The position numbers and the translations under genes are program-made. From Aliidongia sp035943795 (GTDB lineage: Bacteria > Pseudomonadota > Alphaproteobacteria > ATCC43930 > CGMCC-115725), in assembly GCF_035943795.1 (NCBI RefSeq), contig NZ_DASZBY010000153.1, forward strand, positions 1 to 64,000: 64,000 nt of DNA. The letters run 5' to 3'. Shown piece by piece: positions 49,485 to 58,490 of the stretch. Position 1 is the first letter of the stretch, and every line of letters starts with the position of its first letter. The notes beneath the pieces are model-generated. The model had not been told where the DNA came from, searched no databases, and was given only the letters and a program-made list of their open reading frames with translations.

Positions 49485-50483
49485 CTACCGATCGATCAGC
49501 GCCAGTTCGCCGGCCCCATAGCGTGCGCCGGCGACGGCATCGGCAGGTGTGGCCGCCTCGATCGCCTTCAAGTCGGTGGCCGTCAGCACGATGTCGGCGG
49601 CCGCGGCGTTGGCCTCGACATGGGCGAGTTGTCGGGCGCCAGGTATTGGCACGATCGCGTCGCCCTGGTGCAGCAGCCACGCCAGGGCCAACTGTGCGGC
49701 CGACGCGTTCTTCGTGGCCGCGATCCGCTCCAAAGCGTCGACCTGGGCCAGATTGGCGGCGAGATTGGCCTCGTCGAACCGCGGCACCCGGCGACGAAAA
49801 TCATCGCTCGCCAGCGCGTCGCGGGTCCTGATCGCGCCGGTCAATGCCCCGCGGCCGAGTGGACTATAGGGCACGAAGCCGATGCCGAGTTCCCGGCACA
49901 CCGGCAGGACGTCGGCTTCCGGCTCGCGGCTCCACAGCGAATATTCGCTCTGCACCGCCGCGATCGGATGGACGGCATGGGCGCGGCGGATCGTGCTCGA
50001 TCCCACCTCCGACAGGCCCAGGGCGCGGACCTTGCCTTCTGCTACCAGCGTCGCCATCTCGCCCACCACTTCTTCGATCGGCACCGCCGGATCGAGGCGA
50101 TGCTGGTACAGGAGATCGATGGTTTCGACGCCGAGCCGCCGCAACGATCCCTCGACCGCCTCGCGGATATGGCTGGGCCGGCTGTCGACGCCGGCCATAC
50201 GGGCGACACCCTCGCCCTCCGCCCGGATCCTGAAGCCGAACTTGGTCGCGATGACCACCTTGTCGCGCATCGGCTTCAGCGCCCGGCCGACCAGTTCCTC
50301 GTTGATGAAGGGGCCGTAGACCTCGGCCGTGTCGAACAGGGTGACGCCCAGTTCCACGGCACGGTGAAGCGTGCGGACGGACCGCGCGTCATCGCTGCCG
50401 CCATAGGCGAAGCTCATACCCATGCAGCCCAGGCCGACGGCGGATACCGACAGGTCCGAGTTTCCCAATCGACGCGTTTTCAT
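49485..50483 (-). CDS. Aldo/keto reductase
   Basis: A 332-residue NADPH-dependent oxidoreductase with TIM-barrel fold. Catalytic residues Asp51, Tyr56 and Lys81 are visible, with a His in LLYQHRLDP near 124, and the C-terminal IPGARQLAHVEANAAA binds the cofactor phosphate. The start ATG at 50483 has GAGGAG 7 nt upstream; the open frame extends 5' but without homology. Divergent from a LysR gene, which probably regulates it. The ribosome site lies in the arm of a hairpin (50488-50513). Confidence 0.92.
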   Translation of the reverse strand: MKTRRLGNSDLSVSAVGLGCMGMSFAYGGSDDARSVRTLHRAVELGVTLFDTAEVYGPFINEELVGRALKPMRDKVVIATKFGFRIRAEGEGVARMAGVDSRPSHIREAVEGSLRRLGVETIDLLYQHRLDPAVPIEEVVGEMATLVAEGKVRALGLSEVGSSTIRRAHAVHPIAAVQSEYSLWSREPEADVLPVCRELGIGFVPYSPLGRGALTGAIRTRDALASDDFRRRVPRFDEANLAANLAQVDALERIAATKNASAAQLALAWLLHQGDAIVPIPGARQLAHVEANAAAADIVLTATDLKAIEAATPADAVAGARYGAGELALIDR

Positions 50484-50487
50484 ATCG

Positions 50488-50513
50488 CTTCTCCTCGTTG
50501 ATCCAAGGAGAAG
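50488..50513 (-). promoter_or_regulatory. Hairpin that can hide the AKR ribosome site
   Basis: On the minus strand, CTTCTCCT and AGGAGAAG form an 8-bp perfect stem with a 10-nt loop. The 3' arm is the AKR Shine-Dalgarno sequence, ending 4 nt before the ATG. It could block translation initiation until opened, or be a dyad operator for the divergent LysR regulator. Confidence 0.5.
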
Positions 50514-50580
50514 ATCGGGATGATCATACGATGCTATAAGCACCGCTATTCCGAACGAACTACTGAATGAGCCTCATCAG

Positions 50581-51465
50581 TTGACGTCTGATCTCTCCGA
50601 GCTGGATGCCTTCGCGGCTGTCGCCCGTCACCGCAGCTTCCGCAAGGCTGCGGTCGAGCGCGGCGTTTCCGCCTCGGCGCTCAGCCACGCATTGCGCAGC
50701 CTGGAAGACAGGCTGGGAGTCCGCCTGCTCAACCGGACGACGCGCAGCGTCACGCCGACTGAGGCAGGCCGGCAGTTGCTGGCCCGGCTTGATCCGGCGC
50801 TGGCCGAGATCGCCGACGCGCTTGCGGCGCTGAACAGCTTTCAGGATGTGCCGGCCGGGACGTTGCGCCTGAACGTGCCGCGCCTCGCCGCCCGTTTCCT
50901 GCTGGCCCCGATCCTTGCGGATTTCACCGCGGCCTATCCCCGGGTCCAGTTGGAAATCGTCACGGATGACCTGCTGGTCGACGTCGTCGGCCAAGGGTTC
51001 GACGCCGGCGTGCGCTTCGGCGAAAGCCTCGCCCGCGATATGATCGCGGTCCCGATCGGCCGGCCGCAACGCTTCGTCGTGGTCGCCGCGCCGGGCCATA
51101 TCGCCGCGCGCGGCATTCCCGCCGAACCGCGCGACCTGATGGCACATGCCTGCATCTGCCGGCGCTTTCCGAGCGGTAGCCGCTACGCCTGGGAATTCGA
51201 ACGGGACGGACAGGCTTTGACCGTGACGGTCGATGGGCCGCTCGTCCTCGACGACGATGAGGTCATGTTGCGGGCGGCGCTCGACGGGGCGGGCCTCGCC
51301 TACCTGTCCGAGGGGCATGCCCGCGACGCGATCGCAGCAGGACGCCTCGTGACCGTGCTGGACGATTGGTGCCAATCGACGGCACGGCTTTTCCTGTACT
51401 ACCCCAGTCGACGCCAGATGCCGCCGGCATTGCGGGCGCTCATCGATATGCTGCAGGGTCGCTAA
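50581..51465 (+). CDS. LysR family transcriptional regulator (AKR-linked)
   Basis: A 294-residue LysR protein: winged helix-turn-helix at about 1-65 (FRKAAVERGVSASALSHALRSLEDRLGVRLLNRTTRSV) and a periplasmic-binding-like effector domain. The start is TTG at 50581; no better in-frame start exists. Divergent from the aldo/keto reductase with a 97-nt shared control region, the usual layout of LysR autoregulation plus target control. The TAA overlaps the stop of the convergent 2H phosphoesterase gene. Confidence 0.9.
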   Translation: MTSDLSELDAFAAVARHRSFRKAAVERGVSASALSHALRSLEDRLGVRLLNRTTRSVTPTEAGRQLLARLDPALAEIADALAALNSFQDVPAGTLRLNVPRLAARFLLAPILADFTAAYPRVQLEIVTDDLLVDVVGQGFDAGVRFGESLARDMIAVPIGRPQRFVVVAAPGHIAARGIPAEPRDLMAHACICRRFPSGSRYAWEFERDGQALTVTVDGPLVLDDDEVMLRAALDGAGLAYLSEGHARDAIAAGRLVTVLDDWCQSTARLFLYYPSRRQMPPALRALIDMLQGR

Positions 51466-52097
51466 ATGGAACGGCTCGGATCGATCAGCGGCCAGCTTCC
51501 GAGCGGCTCCAGGCGCGATTGCCCCCGGCAACTGCGGACGAGCACGAATTCATGGGCCGTCCATTTGAACGGCGATTCCAGCAAGATTTCCTTGGGTATT
51601 GCCCCGCGATAAAAACCTGTCAGGTGCGGCTTGATCGCCTTCGGAATACTCAGCCTCGGACGAAGGCGTGCGAGTGCCTTTCGCAGAGCCTCGTAAAGAT
51701 CGGAGACCCCGACCGTCCCGTCGTCACCCGCGAAAACCAGCGACGGATTCTGCTTGCTGCCGAAGCTAATGAGGCGATCCAACGCGATATCGAAACGATG
51801 GTGCCGGACGAGCGAGGCTGCCTGCATCGCATCGTCGAGGCGCTTGAGAGAGAGATTCTGATAAAGGCCGAGCGGGCAAAGCGAAATATGCAGCACGCGG
51901 GCGGGACGGGGCGATTCGACGAACCCCCGCTCGGTCTTCAGGCCGTCCAAGTACCTCCCGATCCGTGCCGCCGTCATGGGATCCGGCAGCATCGCGAAGT
52001 AGACATTGTCCCCCTCCGCGGCCAGGGGTCTGTTCAGATATTGATCACCGAGATCCAGCTGCTGCTGGTTGGGATCGTTCGCGCGACTCCGTGCCAT
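51462..52097 (-). CDS. 2H phosphoesterase superfamily protein (2'-5' RNA ligase-like)
   Basis: A 211-residue protein of the two-histidine phosphoesterase fold. The two motifs are H70-I-S72 and H158-L-T160, spaced as in 2'-5' RNA ligases and cyclic phosphodiesterases. ATG 52097 is preferred, with GAGGAA 6-7 nt upstream. The N-terminus (MARSRANDPNQQQLDLGDQ) is polar and extra to the domain. RNA or nucleotide substrates are expected, but the precise reaction is unknown. Divergent from the MscS channel gene. Confidence 0.85.
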   Translation of the reverse strand: MARSRANDPNQQQLDLGDQYLNRPLAAEGDNVYFAMLPDPMTAARIGRYLDGLKTERGFVESPRPARVLHISLCPLGLYQNLSLKRLDDAMQAASLVRHHRFDIALDRLISFGSKQNPSLVFAGDDGTVGVSDLYEALRKALARLRPRLSIPKAIKPHLTGFYRGAIPKEILLESPFKWTAHEFVLVRSCRGQSRLEPLGSWPLIDPSRSI

Positions 52098-52225
52098 CGG
52101 CGTTTCCTCGCTTTCACAAGAGATGTAGCTCCAGGGCTGCAAAGCAAGATGCTGCGGCGACGATGACTTGTGGCATTTTGAATTCGCGCCGGGCTCAACC
52201 GGCGATGCACAGGAGGGGCGATACG

Positions 52226-54274
52226 GTGCTGGGTTGGCTGAGGCTTTCCTTTTCGATCCTGCTCCTGTTCTTTCCCCTGTCCGCGGCAGTCGCCGCGAGC
52301 GCGAGCGAACCGGCGATCGTGCTGCAGCTGCCGCCCGGCATGACCGCCGGGCAGGTACGCGAACTCGTCGGCAGCCTGCAGGACAAAGGGGCCGCGATCG
52401 TTCCCGACGCGAAGGCCGTCCCGGCGGAAGAACCGATCGTTCAGCAGATCCGGCTCAGCCTGCGACGCGCGGTACCCAAGGCACCGGCCCTGCTCGATCT
52501 GCCGCGGATGTGGCGCGCAGAGCTCGCCGCGGAAGGGGTCGACGATCATGGTTTCTGGCCGAAGATCATCCTGGCCGTAATCGGTGCGCTGACCCTCGAA
52601 CTTGCGGTTCGAGCCGTCTTGCCCGCGCTCGTCGGCCGGCTGCGCATCCCGGCCGGGACGCCGCTCCACGCCGCCTTCGGACGGCATTTCGTGAGCATCG
52701 CCGGCGGCTTGGCCGCATTCGTCGTCGCTATTCGGCTCGGCGGCGGCCTGCTGGGCCAGGGGTCCGCGCTGCTGACCGCCATGGCTGCCCAGATCGTTGC
52801 CAGTGCGATCAATTGGCGGATCGCCACCGCCTTTCTGGCGCTGGTCGTCGCCCCCGGCCTCGGCTGGGCGCGACCGCTCTACCTGGACGACCCGGGCGCA
52901 CGCCGCGTGTCTCGCTGGCTCAGCGTCTACCTGGCTTACGCCATGGTGTTGGTTCCGGCCGTCTGGCTCGTCGGGCGGATCGGCAACGATCGCGATCTGG
53001 TACTGGATGCGGCACTGGCGCTCGGCATCGTGGTCACGCTGTACAAGACCGCGATGTTCCTGCACATCGCCGCCCCCGTCTCGGCCGCGATCATCTTGGC
53101 CGGCGGCGAGCATCCGAGCGCCGGGCGCCGGCTGGCAGCCGCCCTCTGGCACTGGTTGTTCATCGTGCTGTCGGTCGTGCTGTTCCTGCTGGCACTCGAG
53201 CAATATGCCCTGGGCAACAGCGCGAACACGAGCGGCGCCGCGTCGGCGCTCCAGGTCGTCATCGTCGGCATGTCCTTGTCCTGGGCCGCGAAGCAGCGCT
53301 TCATCCATGAATATGGCCGCCACGCCCGGTCGCACTGGTGGCGTCCCGTCGTCAATCGCGCCGTCGATCTGGCCGTCCTGATCGGCGGGCTCGCCTGGTT
53401 GACCCGTCTGTGGGGCTTCGACGTGTTCGACCCCAATACCGGCGGCATCACCGCCGCGGTGTTGCGGCCCGCCTTTCGGGCGAGCGTCACCCTGGCCATC
53501 GCCTGGCTGGTCTGGAGCGCGATCGGCGGCTTTCTCAAGGCACACGCCCCCCATGGCAGCGGTGGCGCCGGCGACGAGGATGTCGCGGTCGAGACGAGCA
53601 TGACGCGGCTCGCGACCCTGCTGCCGCTGATCCGCAACACGCTCGCCATCGCCATCTTCTTCCTGGGCACGGTGATCGCGCTGGGCGACCTGGGCGTCGA
53701 CATCGGCCCGCTGCTCGCCGGCGCCGGCGTCGTCGGCATCGCGCTGGGCTTCGGCGCGCAGGCACTGGTACGCGACGTCATCGCCGGCCTGTTCTTCCTG
53801 ATCGACGACGCGTTCCGGCTGGGCGAATACATCGACACCGGCCGCCTCAAAGGAACAGTCGAGGCGATCTCGATCCGTTCGGTCCGCCTGCGCCACCAGA
53901 GCGGGCTGGTCCATACCATCCCGTTCGGTCAGATCCAGGCGGTGACCAACAGCAGCCGCGACTGGGCGATCGTGAAGTTCAACCTTCATGTCGCACCGGA
54001 CAGCGATCTGGAACTGGTCCGCAAGACCATCAAGCAGCTCGGCCTGTCGTTTCTCGAAGACCCCGAGATCGGTGGCGATTTCATCGAGCCGCTGAAGATG
54101 CAGGGCGTGGCCGACGTGACCCAGGGCGCGATCATGATCCGCTGCAAATTCACCGCCCGCCCGATCCGCCCGTCCTACCTGCGTCGTCAGGCGCTGCGGC
54201 AGATCATCCTGCGGTTCGCAGGGGCTGGCATCGCCTTTGCCACGCCACCGGCCACGGCATCCAATCCACTGTGA
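52226..54274 (+). CDS. MscS family mechanosensitive ion channel (large type)
   Basis: A 682-residue membrane protein with a signal peptide (MLGWLRLSFSILLLFFPLSAAVAASA), a short periplasmic domain and about ten hydrophobic segments. The MscS core is near the end: pore helix GPLLAGAGVVGIALGFGAQALVRD, then the beta domain with RSVRLRHQSGLVHTIPFG. It protects cells from osmotic downshock. GTG at 52226 is chosen because AGGAGG lies 9 nt upstream; the frame is open further 5' but that part overlaps the divergent gene. Confidence 0.92.
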   Translation: MLGWLRLSFSILLLFFPLSAAVAASASEPAIVLQLPPGMTAGQVRELVGSLQDKGAAIVPDAKAVPAEEPIVQQIRLSLRRAVPKAPALLDLPRMWRAELAAEGVDDHGFWPKIILAVIGALTLELAVRAVLPALVGRLRIPAGTPLHAAFGRHFVSIAGGLAAFVVAIRLGGGLLGQGSALLTAMAAQIVASAINWRIATAFLALVVAPGLGWARPLYLDDPGARRVSRWLSVYLAYAMVLVPAVWLVGRIGNDRDLVLDAALALGIVVTLYKTAMFLHIAAPVSAAIILAGGEHPSAGRRLAAALWHWLFIVLSVVLFLLALEQYALGNSANTSGAASALQVVIVGMSLSWAAKQRFIHEYGRHARSHWWRPVVNRAVDLAVLIGGLAWLTRLWGFDVFDPNTGGITAAVLRPAFRASVTLAIAWLVWSAIGGFLKAHAPHGSGGAGDEDVAVETSMTRLATLLPLIRNTLAIAIFFLGTVIALGDLGVDIGPLLAGAGVVGIALGFGAQALVRDVIAGLFFLIDDAFRLGEYIDTGRLKGTVEAISIRSVRLRHQSGLVHTIPFGQIQAVTNSSRDWAIVKFNLHVAPDSDLELVRKTIKQLGLSFLEDPEIGGDFIEPLKMQGVADVTQGAIMIRCKFTARPIRPSYLRRQALRQIILRFAGAGIAFATPPATASNPL

Positions 54275-54307
54275 ACCGGGCGAGCGGATGCCGCAGTCGG
54301 CTTCAGG

Positions 54308-55159
54308 TCATTGCGGACGGACCCAGGCATTTGCCGCCCGGGCGGCATACTCGGCGAACGGCGTCGCCGGCCGGCCGGTGACCCGGGCGACCACATCCGT
54401 CACGCGCGCGCCCTCGCCGTCGCGGATCGCTTCCTGGTCGCCGACCACCATCGCCGCGTAGGCGGGCGGAAGGCCAAAACCCAGCAGGAGGTGGGTCAGT
54501 TCGTCCGAAGAAATCCTGCGGTGGGCGATCGGCCGGCCAGCAGCACCGCCGATGATCGCAGTCGCCTGCGCGAAGCTCAACGCCTCGGGCCCGGTGATCG
54601 CGTAGATGGCCTCGGCATGGCCGGGCTCGGTCAGCACCGCCGCCGCGACCGCCGCGATATCGTCGGCATCGACGAAGGCGACAGAGCCGTCGCCGGTCGC
54701 CGTCGCCACCGCGCCGGCCTGCAGGATGCCGGGCAGCAGGAATCCCTCGGAGAAATTCTGGGCGAAGCCGGTCGGCCGCAGCAGGGTCCAGGCCAGTCCG
54801 GACGCCATGACCAGCTGCTCGACCGTGCGCCGTCCGGAGCCGGACGGCTCGCGCGGAAACTCGACGCCCATCGACGAGAGCGCGACGAGCTTCCTCACCC
54901 CCGCCCGCCTGGCACGCTCCAGGAACGGGCCGACCACGGCAGACGGATCCTCGACCAGCTCGGGACCGATCAGATAGACGGCGTCCGCACCCGTGAGCGA
55001 TGCGTCATGGGTGTCGGGCCGATCCCAGTCGAACAACGTGCGCCCCTCGCCGGGGCGACGGCTGGCGCTGCGGACCATAGCCCCCGCGGCGATCAAACGG
55101 GGAACCAGGCGGCGACCAGTCTTGCCGGTGGCGCCGAGTACGAGAACGGTCTCGGTCAT
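54308..55159 (-). CDS. NAD(P)H-binding NmrA/QorB-like protein
   Basis: A 283-residue atypical SDR beginning MTETVLVLGATGKTGRRL, the Rossmann motif of the NmrA/QorB group. No YxxxK pair is present in the usual position, so it may act as a redox sensor or quinone reductase. The start at 55159 is chosen by family; ATG at 55171 adds four residues and is possible. Divergent from an AraC gene, a common pairing for this group. Confidence 0.85.
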   Translation of the reverse strand: MTETVLVLGATGKTGRRLVPRLIAAGAMVRSASRRPGEGRTLFDWDRPDTHDASLTGADAVYLIGPELVEDPSAVVGPFLERARRAGVRKLVALSSMGVEFPREPSGSGRRTVEQLVMASGLAWTLLRPTGFAQNFSEGFLLPGILQAGAVATATGDGSVAFVDADDIAAVAAAVLTEPGHAEAIYAITGPEALSFAQATAIIGGAAGRPIAHRRISSDELTHLLLGFGLPPAYAAMVVGDQEAIRDGEGARVTDVVARVTGRPATPFAEYAARAANAWVRPQ

Positions 55160-55245
55160 GGTGTTGTTCATCCTGAAGCAGTGACGATGTCGCCACACCG
55201 TAGGGCGGGTTGGCGATCGGATGAATGCGTGAGAAGCTACAATCC

Positions 55246-56187
55246 ATGTTCGAACGTCTCGATTCCCGCTTCGATGTCCTGACTCAGGTGCTCGAAGCCG
55301 TCCATCTGGGCAGCGCCATGTCGGCCCGGACCGAACTGCGCGCGCCCTGGGCCCTGCATTTCGGCCCGGAAACCGGTCATCGCGCCGGCTTCCACGTCGT
55401 GACCGGCGGGTGGTGCTGGGTCAGGCTGGACGGCACGGACGCGCCGATCATGCTCGGCCCCGGCGATGTCATCGTCCTGCCCCATGGCACGGGACACACG
55501 TTGGGCGACCGACCGGACACGCCGGCCATCGAACTTGCGGAACGGGTCGCCGACCTGGCGCCCGGACAGCGGGTCATGCTGCCCTCGGGCGACGGCGATC
55601 CGACGACCTTGTTCTGCGGGTCCTATTCTTTCGGGCCGGACGGGACCAATCCGCTGCTGCGCGGACTGCCCGACCTGTTGCATATCCCGACAGGCGACGG
55701 GGCGCTGAGCGCGGCCGTGCTATTGCTGGCCGCCGAAGCCGCGGGCATCCAGTCCGGCTCGGCCCTGGTGGTGGACCGGCTGGTCGACCTGCTGTTCGTC
55801 TATGCGCTGCGGACTTGGCTCATCCGGCAGGACGACGGCAGTGCCCGAAGTTGGTTCGGCGGATTGCAAGACGCCGTCGTCGGCCCGGCGGTTCGGGCCA
55901 TCCATGACGATCCGGCCTGCCCCTGGACGGTCGAATCCCTGGCGCGGCATGCCGGCGTATCGCGCGCGGCTTTCGCCCGCCGGTTCAACCATGCCGTCGG
56001 CGAGCCCCCGCTCGCCTATGTGACGCGCTGGCGCATGACGGTGGCGGCCGGTCTTCTGGAACAGGGCGAGCGCATCGCCGCCGTCGCTCCTCGGGTTGGC
56101 TACGACAACGAGTTCGCCTTCGCCAAGGCGTTCAAGCGTGTACGCGGCATCGCCCCTGGCCAGCACCGCCTGCGCCAGGTCGGATGA
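55246..56187 (+). CDS. AraC family transcriptional regulator with cupin_6 domain
   Basis: A 313-residue regulator. The N-terminal cupin_6 ligand domain (about 15-190) shows LHFGPETGHRAGFHVVTGG and GDVIVLPHGTGH, and the C-terminal part has two helix-turn-helix motifs (WTVESLARHAGVSRAAFARRF, and IAAVAPRVGYDNEFAFAKAFKR). Start at ATG 55246 is supported by GAGAAG nearby and typical MFERLD; ATG 55225 is also possible. It probably controls the divergent NmrA-like gene. Confidence 0.88.
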   Translation: MFERLDSRFDVLTQVLEAVHLGSAMSARTELRAPWALHFGPETGHRAGFHVVTGGWCWVRLDGTDAPIMLGPGDVIVLPHGTGHTLGDRPDTPAIELAERVADLAPGQRVMLPSGDGDPTTLFCGSYSFGPDGTNPLLRGLPDLLHIPTGDGALSAAVLLLAAEAAGIQSGSALVVDRLVDLLFVYALRTWLIRQDDGSARSWFGGLQDAVVGPAVRAIHDDPACPWTVESLARHAGVSRAAFARRFNHAVGEPPLAYVTRWRMTVAAGLLEQGERIAAVAPRVGYDNEFAFAKAFKRVRGIAPGQHRLRQVG

Positions 56188-56193
56188 GGTCGT

Positions 56194-56721
56194 TCAGCAG
56201 GCTTCGGCTGGACGCTTCCAATAGACCATGGTTCCGGTCAAGCCACCGTGCGGCTTCAGCGCATAGTCCGGAATCACGCCGGCCAGGGTGAAGCCCAGCC
56301 GCTCATAGAGTGTGGAGGCCCCGCCTTCGGACGCAGTGTCGAGTACCAGCAGGCTGCGCGTCCGCTCGACGGCCAGCCGTTCGGCCTCCTGCATCAGCGC
56401 CGTCGCCACGCCGCGCCCACGATGGCTCACACGGGTCATCATCTTGGCGATTTCGGCCCGATGCGGCTGGTTGGGCGGGCAATCGAGCAGCAGGGTGACG
56501 GTCCCGACGACCTGTCCGTCGTCGAAGGCGCCCAGCATGATCCGCTGGCCCCGGGCCGCGGCAGCGAGGGAGCCCTGCCAGAAGGCATCGGCCGCCTCCA
56601 GGCTGAGCGGGTACATGAAGCCGACGGAGCCGCCGTTCGCCACGACCTCGACCAGCAGCCGGCTCAGCATGCCGCAGATTTCCGGCACGGCGCTCAGGGG
56701 CGCGATGGTGATTTCCGACAT
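56194..56721 (-). CDS. GNAT family N-acetyltransferase
   Basis: A 175-residue acetyltransferase. The acetyl-CoA motif is HRGRGVATALMQEAE, with YERLGFTLAGVIPDYA downstream. Start ATG 56721 gives MSEITIAPL with CGGAG 8 nt upstream; that site overlaps the stop of the XRE-cupin gene, so the two are coupled. The substrate is unknown; small molecules or antibiotics are typical for such operons. Confidence 0.88.
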   Translation of the reverse strand: MSEITIAPLSAVPEICGMLSRLLVEVVANGGSVGFMYPLSLEAADAFWQGSLAAAARGQRIMLGAFDDGQVVGTVTLLLDCPPNQPHRAEIAKMMTRVSHRGRGVATALMQEAERLAVERTRSLLVLDTASEGGASTLYERLGFTLAGVIPDYALKPHGGLTGTMVYWKRPAEAC

Positions 56722-56725
56722 GATG

Positions 56726-57292
56726 CTAGCTCCGGACGAGGGCGACGACATAGATGCAGGGCACGTTGGTTTCATTGGCGAACGTCACCTCGATCGGCGG
56801 GCCGAAACCCAGGCAGTCGCCGACGCCGAGCACAAGCCGGTCGCCGCCTTCGAGGATGACGAGATCGCCCGCCTGGACCCAGACGGCCTGGCGGATATGG
56901 GCGTAGGACGAGGCGGGCAGCACGACCCGCTGGCCGGCGGGCAATTCGACCTGCACGATCTCCAGCGGATGATCCGGCCGGCTGAACACCTGCCGACGCC
57001 GATAGCCGGTCGCGGGGTCGCGCCAGACCGGCTGCTGGGCGACACGGGACAGGCGCTGTCCCTCCCCCTCGGCCCGCAGCAGCAGACCGGCGAGGGTCAA
57101 GTCGAACGCGCCGGCCAGCCGTACCAGGATCACCGCGGTCGGGCTGACTTCCTCGCGCTCAATCTTGCTGATCGTCGCCTTGGAAACGCCGGAGCGCTCC
57201 GCGAGGTCAGCCAAGGACCAGCCGCGCATATCGCGCTCGAGGCGCAGGCGACGCGCGATCTGCGTGCCGGAATTATCTTCTAAAGTAGCCAT
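56726..57292 (-). CDS. XRE family regulator with cupin domain
   Basis: A 188-residue regulator: helix-turn-helix at about 13-67 (IARRLRLERDMRGWSLADLAERSGVSKATISKIERE) and a C-terminal cupin that may sense a small molecule. The GNAT gene follows 4 nt after its stop, the usual XRE-cupin/GNAT pair. The upstream region shared with a GST gene contains two palindromes that could be its operators. Confidence 0.9.
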   Translation of the reverse strand: MATLEDNSGTQIARRLRLERDMRGWSLADLAERSGVSKATISKIEREEVSPTAVILVRLAGAFDLTLAGLLLRAEGEGQRLSRVAQQPVWRDPATGYRRRQVFSRPDHPLEIVQVELPAGQRVVLPASSYAHIRQAVWVQAGDLVILEGGDRLVLGVGDCLGFGPPIEVTFANETNVPCIYVVALVRS

Positions 57293-57360
57293 ACGTCTCT
57301 TTTATTTTACGATTTCGGAAAATGCAAGGCGTGCCGCCCACAGAGAATAGTAATCCATTT

Positions 57361-57373
57361 GGAAAACTTTTCC
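57361..57373. promoter_or_regulatory. GGAAAACTTTTCC palindrome
   Basis: A perfect 6+1+6 palindrome in the 149-nt AT-rich region between the divergent XRE-cupin and GST genes, 69 nt upstream of the XRE start. A likely regulator site; the protein is not known. Confidence 0.5.
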
Positions 57374-57397
57374 TTGCGCCGCCGATGAAAAGACTTT

Positions 57398-57417
57398 AGT
57401 TATCCGTATAGATAACT
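57398..57417. promoter_or_regulatory. Inverted repeat close to the GST start
   Basis: AGTTATCCGTATAGATAACT: 7-bp perfect arms with a 6-nt spacer. It ends 24 nt before the GST ATG, where it would overlap the promoter or early transcript. An operator for the downstream ArsR protein or for the XRE-cupin protein is plausible. Confidence 0.55.
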
Positions 57418-57441
57418 GTCACACTCCTGCCGAGGAATCAG

Positions 57442-58140
57442 ATGTCCCTGACCCTGCACCATCACCCGCTCGCCTCGTTCTGTCACAAGGTGCTGATCGC
57501 GCTCTACGAGAACAGCACGCCGTTCCGCGGCGCGATCGTCGATTACGGCGACGAGAAAAGCCGGACTGAATTCTTCGCGCTCTGGCCACTCGGCAAGATC
57601 CCGGTGCTGCGCGACGAGCGGTTGGGCCACACGCTGCCGGAAACCACGATCATCATCGAATATCTGGATCAGCACTATCCAGGCGCGCAGCCGCTGCTGC
57701 CCCTGGACGAGGCGCTCCGTCTGGAAACGCGGCTGTGGGATCGCTTCTTCGATTTCTACATACATGCCCCGATGCAGAAGATCGTCAGCGACCATCGTCG
57801 GGCGGACGGCGGGAAAGACCCGCTCGGCGTCGATGAAGCCCGCGCGATGCTGCGAACCGCCTATGCCATGCTCGACCGGCGGATGGCCGACAAGACCTGG
57901 GTCATCGGCGACGCGTTCTCCATGGCCGATTGCGCGGCAGCGCCGGCCCTGTTCTATGCCGGCATCGTCGCGCCATTCTCCGGCGCCTACCCGAATGTCG
58001 CGGCCTATTTCGATCGCCTGACCGAGCGCCGGTCCTTCAGGCGGACGCTCGCCGAGGCGCGGCCGTATTTCCATCTGTATCCGTTTGCCGCCGACATTCC
58101 CGCCCACCTGCTGATCGACGACGCGGCGGCGGCCCCATGA
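57442..58140 (+). CDS. Glutathione S-transferase family protein (ArsR-linked)
   Basis: A 232-residue GST. The N-terminal half begins MSLTLHHHPLASFCHK, with the likely thiol-site residues S12/C14; KIPVL marks the cis-proline, and ETTII the gamma-glutamyl site. The C-terminal helices contain FSMADCAAAPALFY. GAGGA stands 5 nt before the ATG. First gene of the GST-ArsR-SRPBCC operon; its stop overlaps the ArsR start (ATGA). Confidence 0.92.
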   Translation: MSLTLHHHPLASFCHKVLIALYENSTPFRGAIVDYGDEKSRTEFFALWPLGKIPVLRDERLGHTLPETTIIIEYLDQHYPGAQPLLPLDEALRLETRLWDRFFDFYIHAPMQKIVSDHRRADGGKDPLGVDEARAMLRTAYAMLDRRMADKTWVIGDAFSMADCAAAPALFYAGIVAPFSGAYPNVAAYFDRLTERRSFRRTLAEARPYFHLYPFAADIPAHLLIDDAAAAP

Positions 58141-58490
58141 TGCAAACCGAATTCCAACCGGCGATACTCGACCGGATGTTCCATGCATTGGCCGACTCCA
58201 CCCGCCGCGACCTGGTCGACCGGCTGAGTGCCGGACCGACCTCGGTGAAGGAACTGGCCGCCCCGTTCGCCATGGCGTTGCCGTCTGTCATGAAGCATCT
58301 CGCCGTGCTCGAATCCGGCGGCCTGGTGCAGTCGGACAAGACCGGGCGCGTTCGCACCTACCGCATGACGCCCGACGCGCTGACGATGATCGAGCGTTGG
58401 GTCGCCGTTCGAAAGGCGGCCTGGAATCGCCGCTTCGATCAATTGGAATCATTTCTGGCCGAAGAAGCCCACGAAGGAGAGCAAGCATGA
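58137..58490 (+). CDS. ArsR family transcriptional regulator
   Basis: A 117-residue winged-helix regulator: FHALADSTRRDLVDRLSAGPTSVKELAAPFAMALPSVMKHLAVLESGGLV is the classical HTH, with no CxC metal-binding motif, so it is not a typical metal sensor. Overlaps the GST gene by 4 nt and the SRPBCC gene by 4 nt. This ArsR/SRPBCC pairing is widespread; the ligand is unknown. Confidence 0.93.
   Translation: MMQTEFQPAILDRMFHALADSTRRDLVDRLSAGPTSVKELAAPFAMALPSVMKHLAVLESGGLVQSDKTGRVRTYRMTPDALTMIERWVAVRKAAWNRRFDQLESFLAEEAHEGEQA

Noticed and set aside
52034..53989. Long minus-strand frame opposite the MscS gene
   Set aside because: Antisense shadow rich in Arg, Asp and Gln without any motif; the plus-strand membrane protein is clear.
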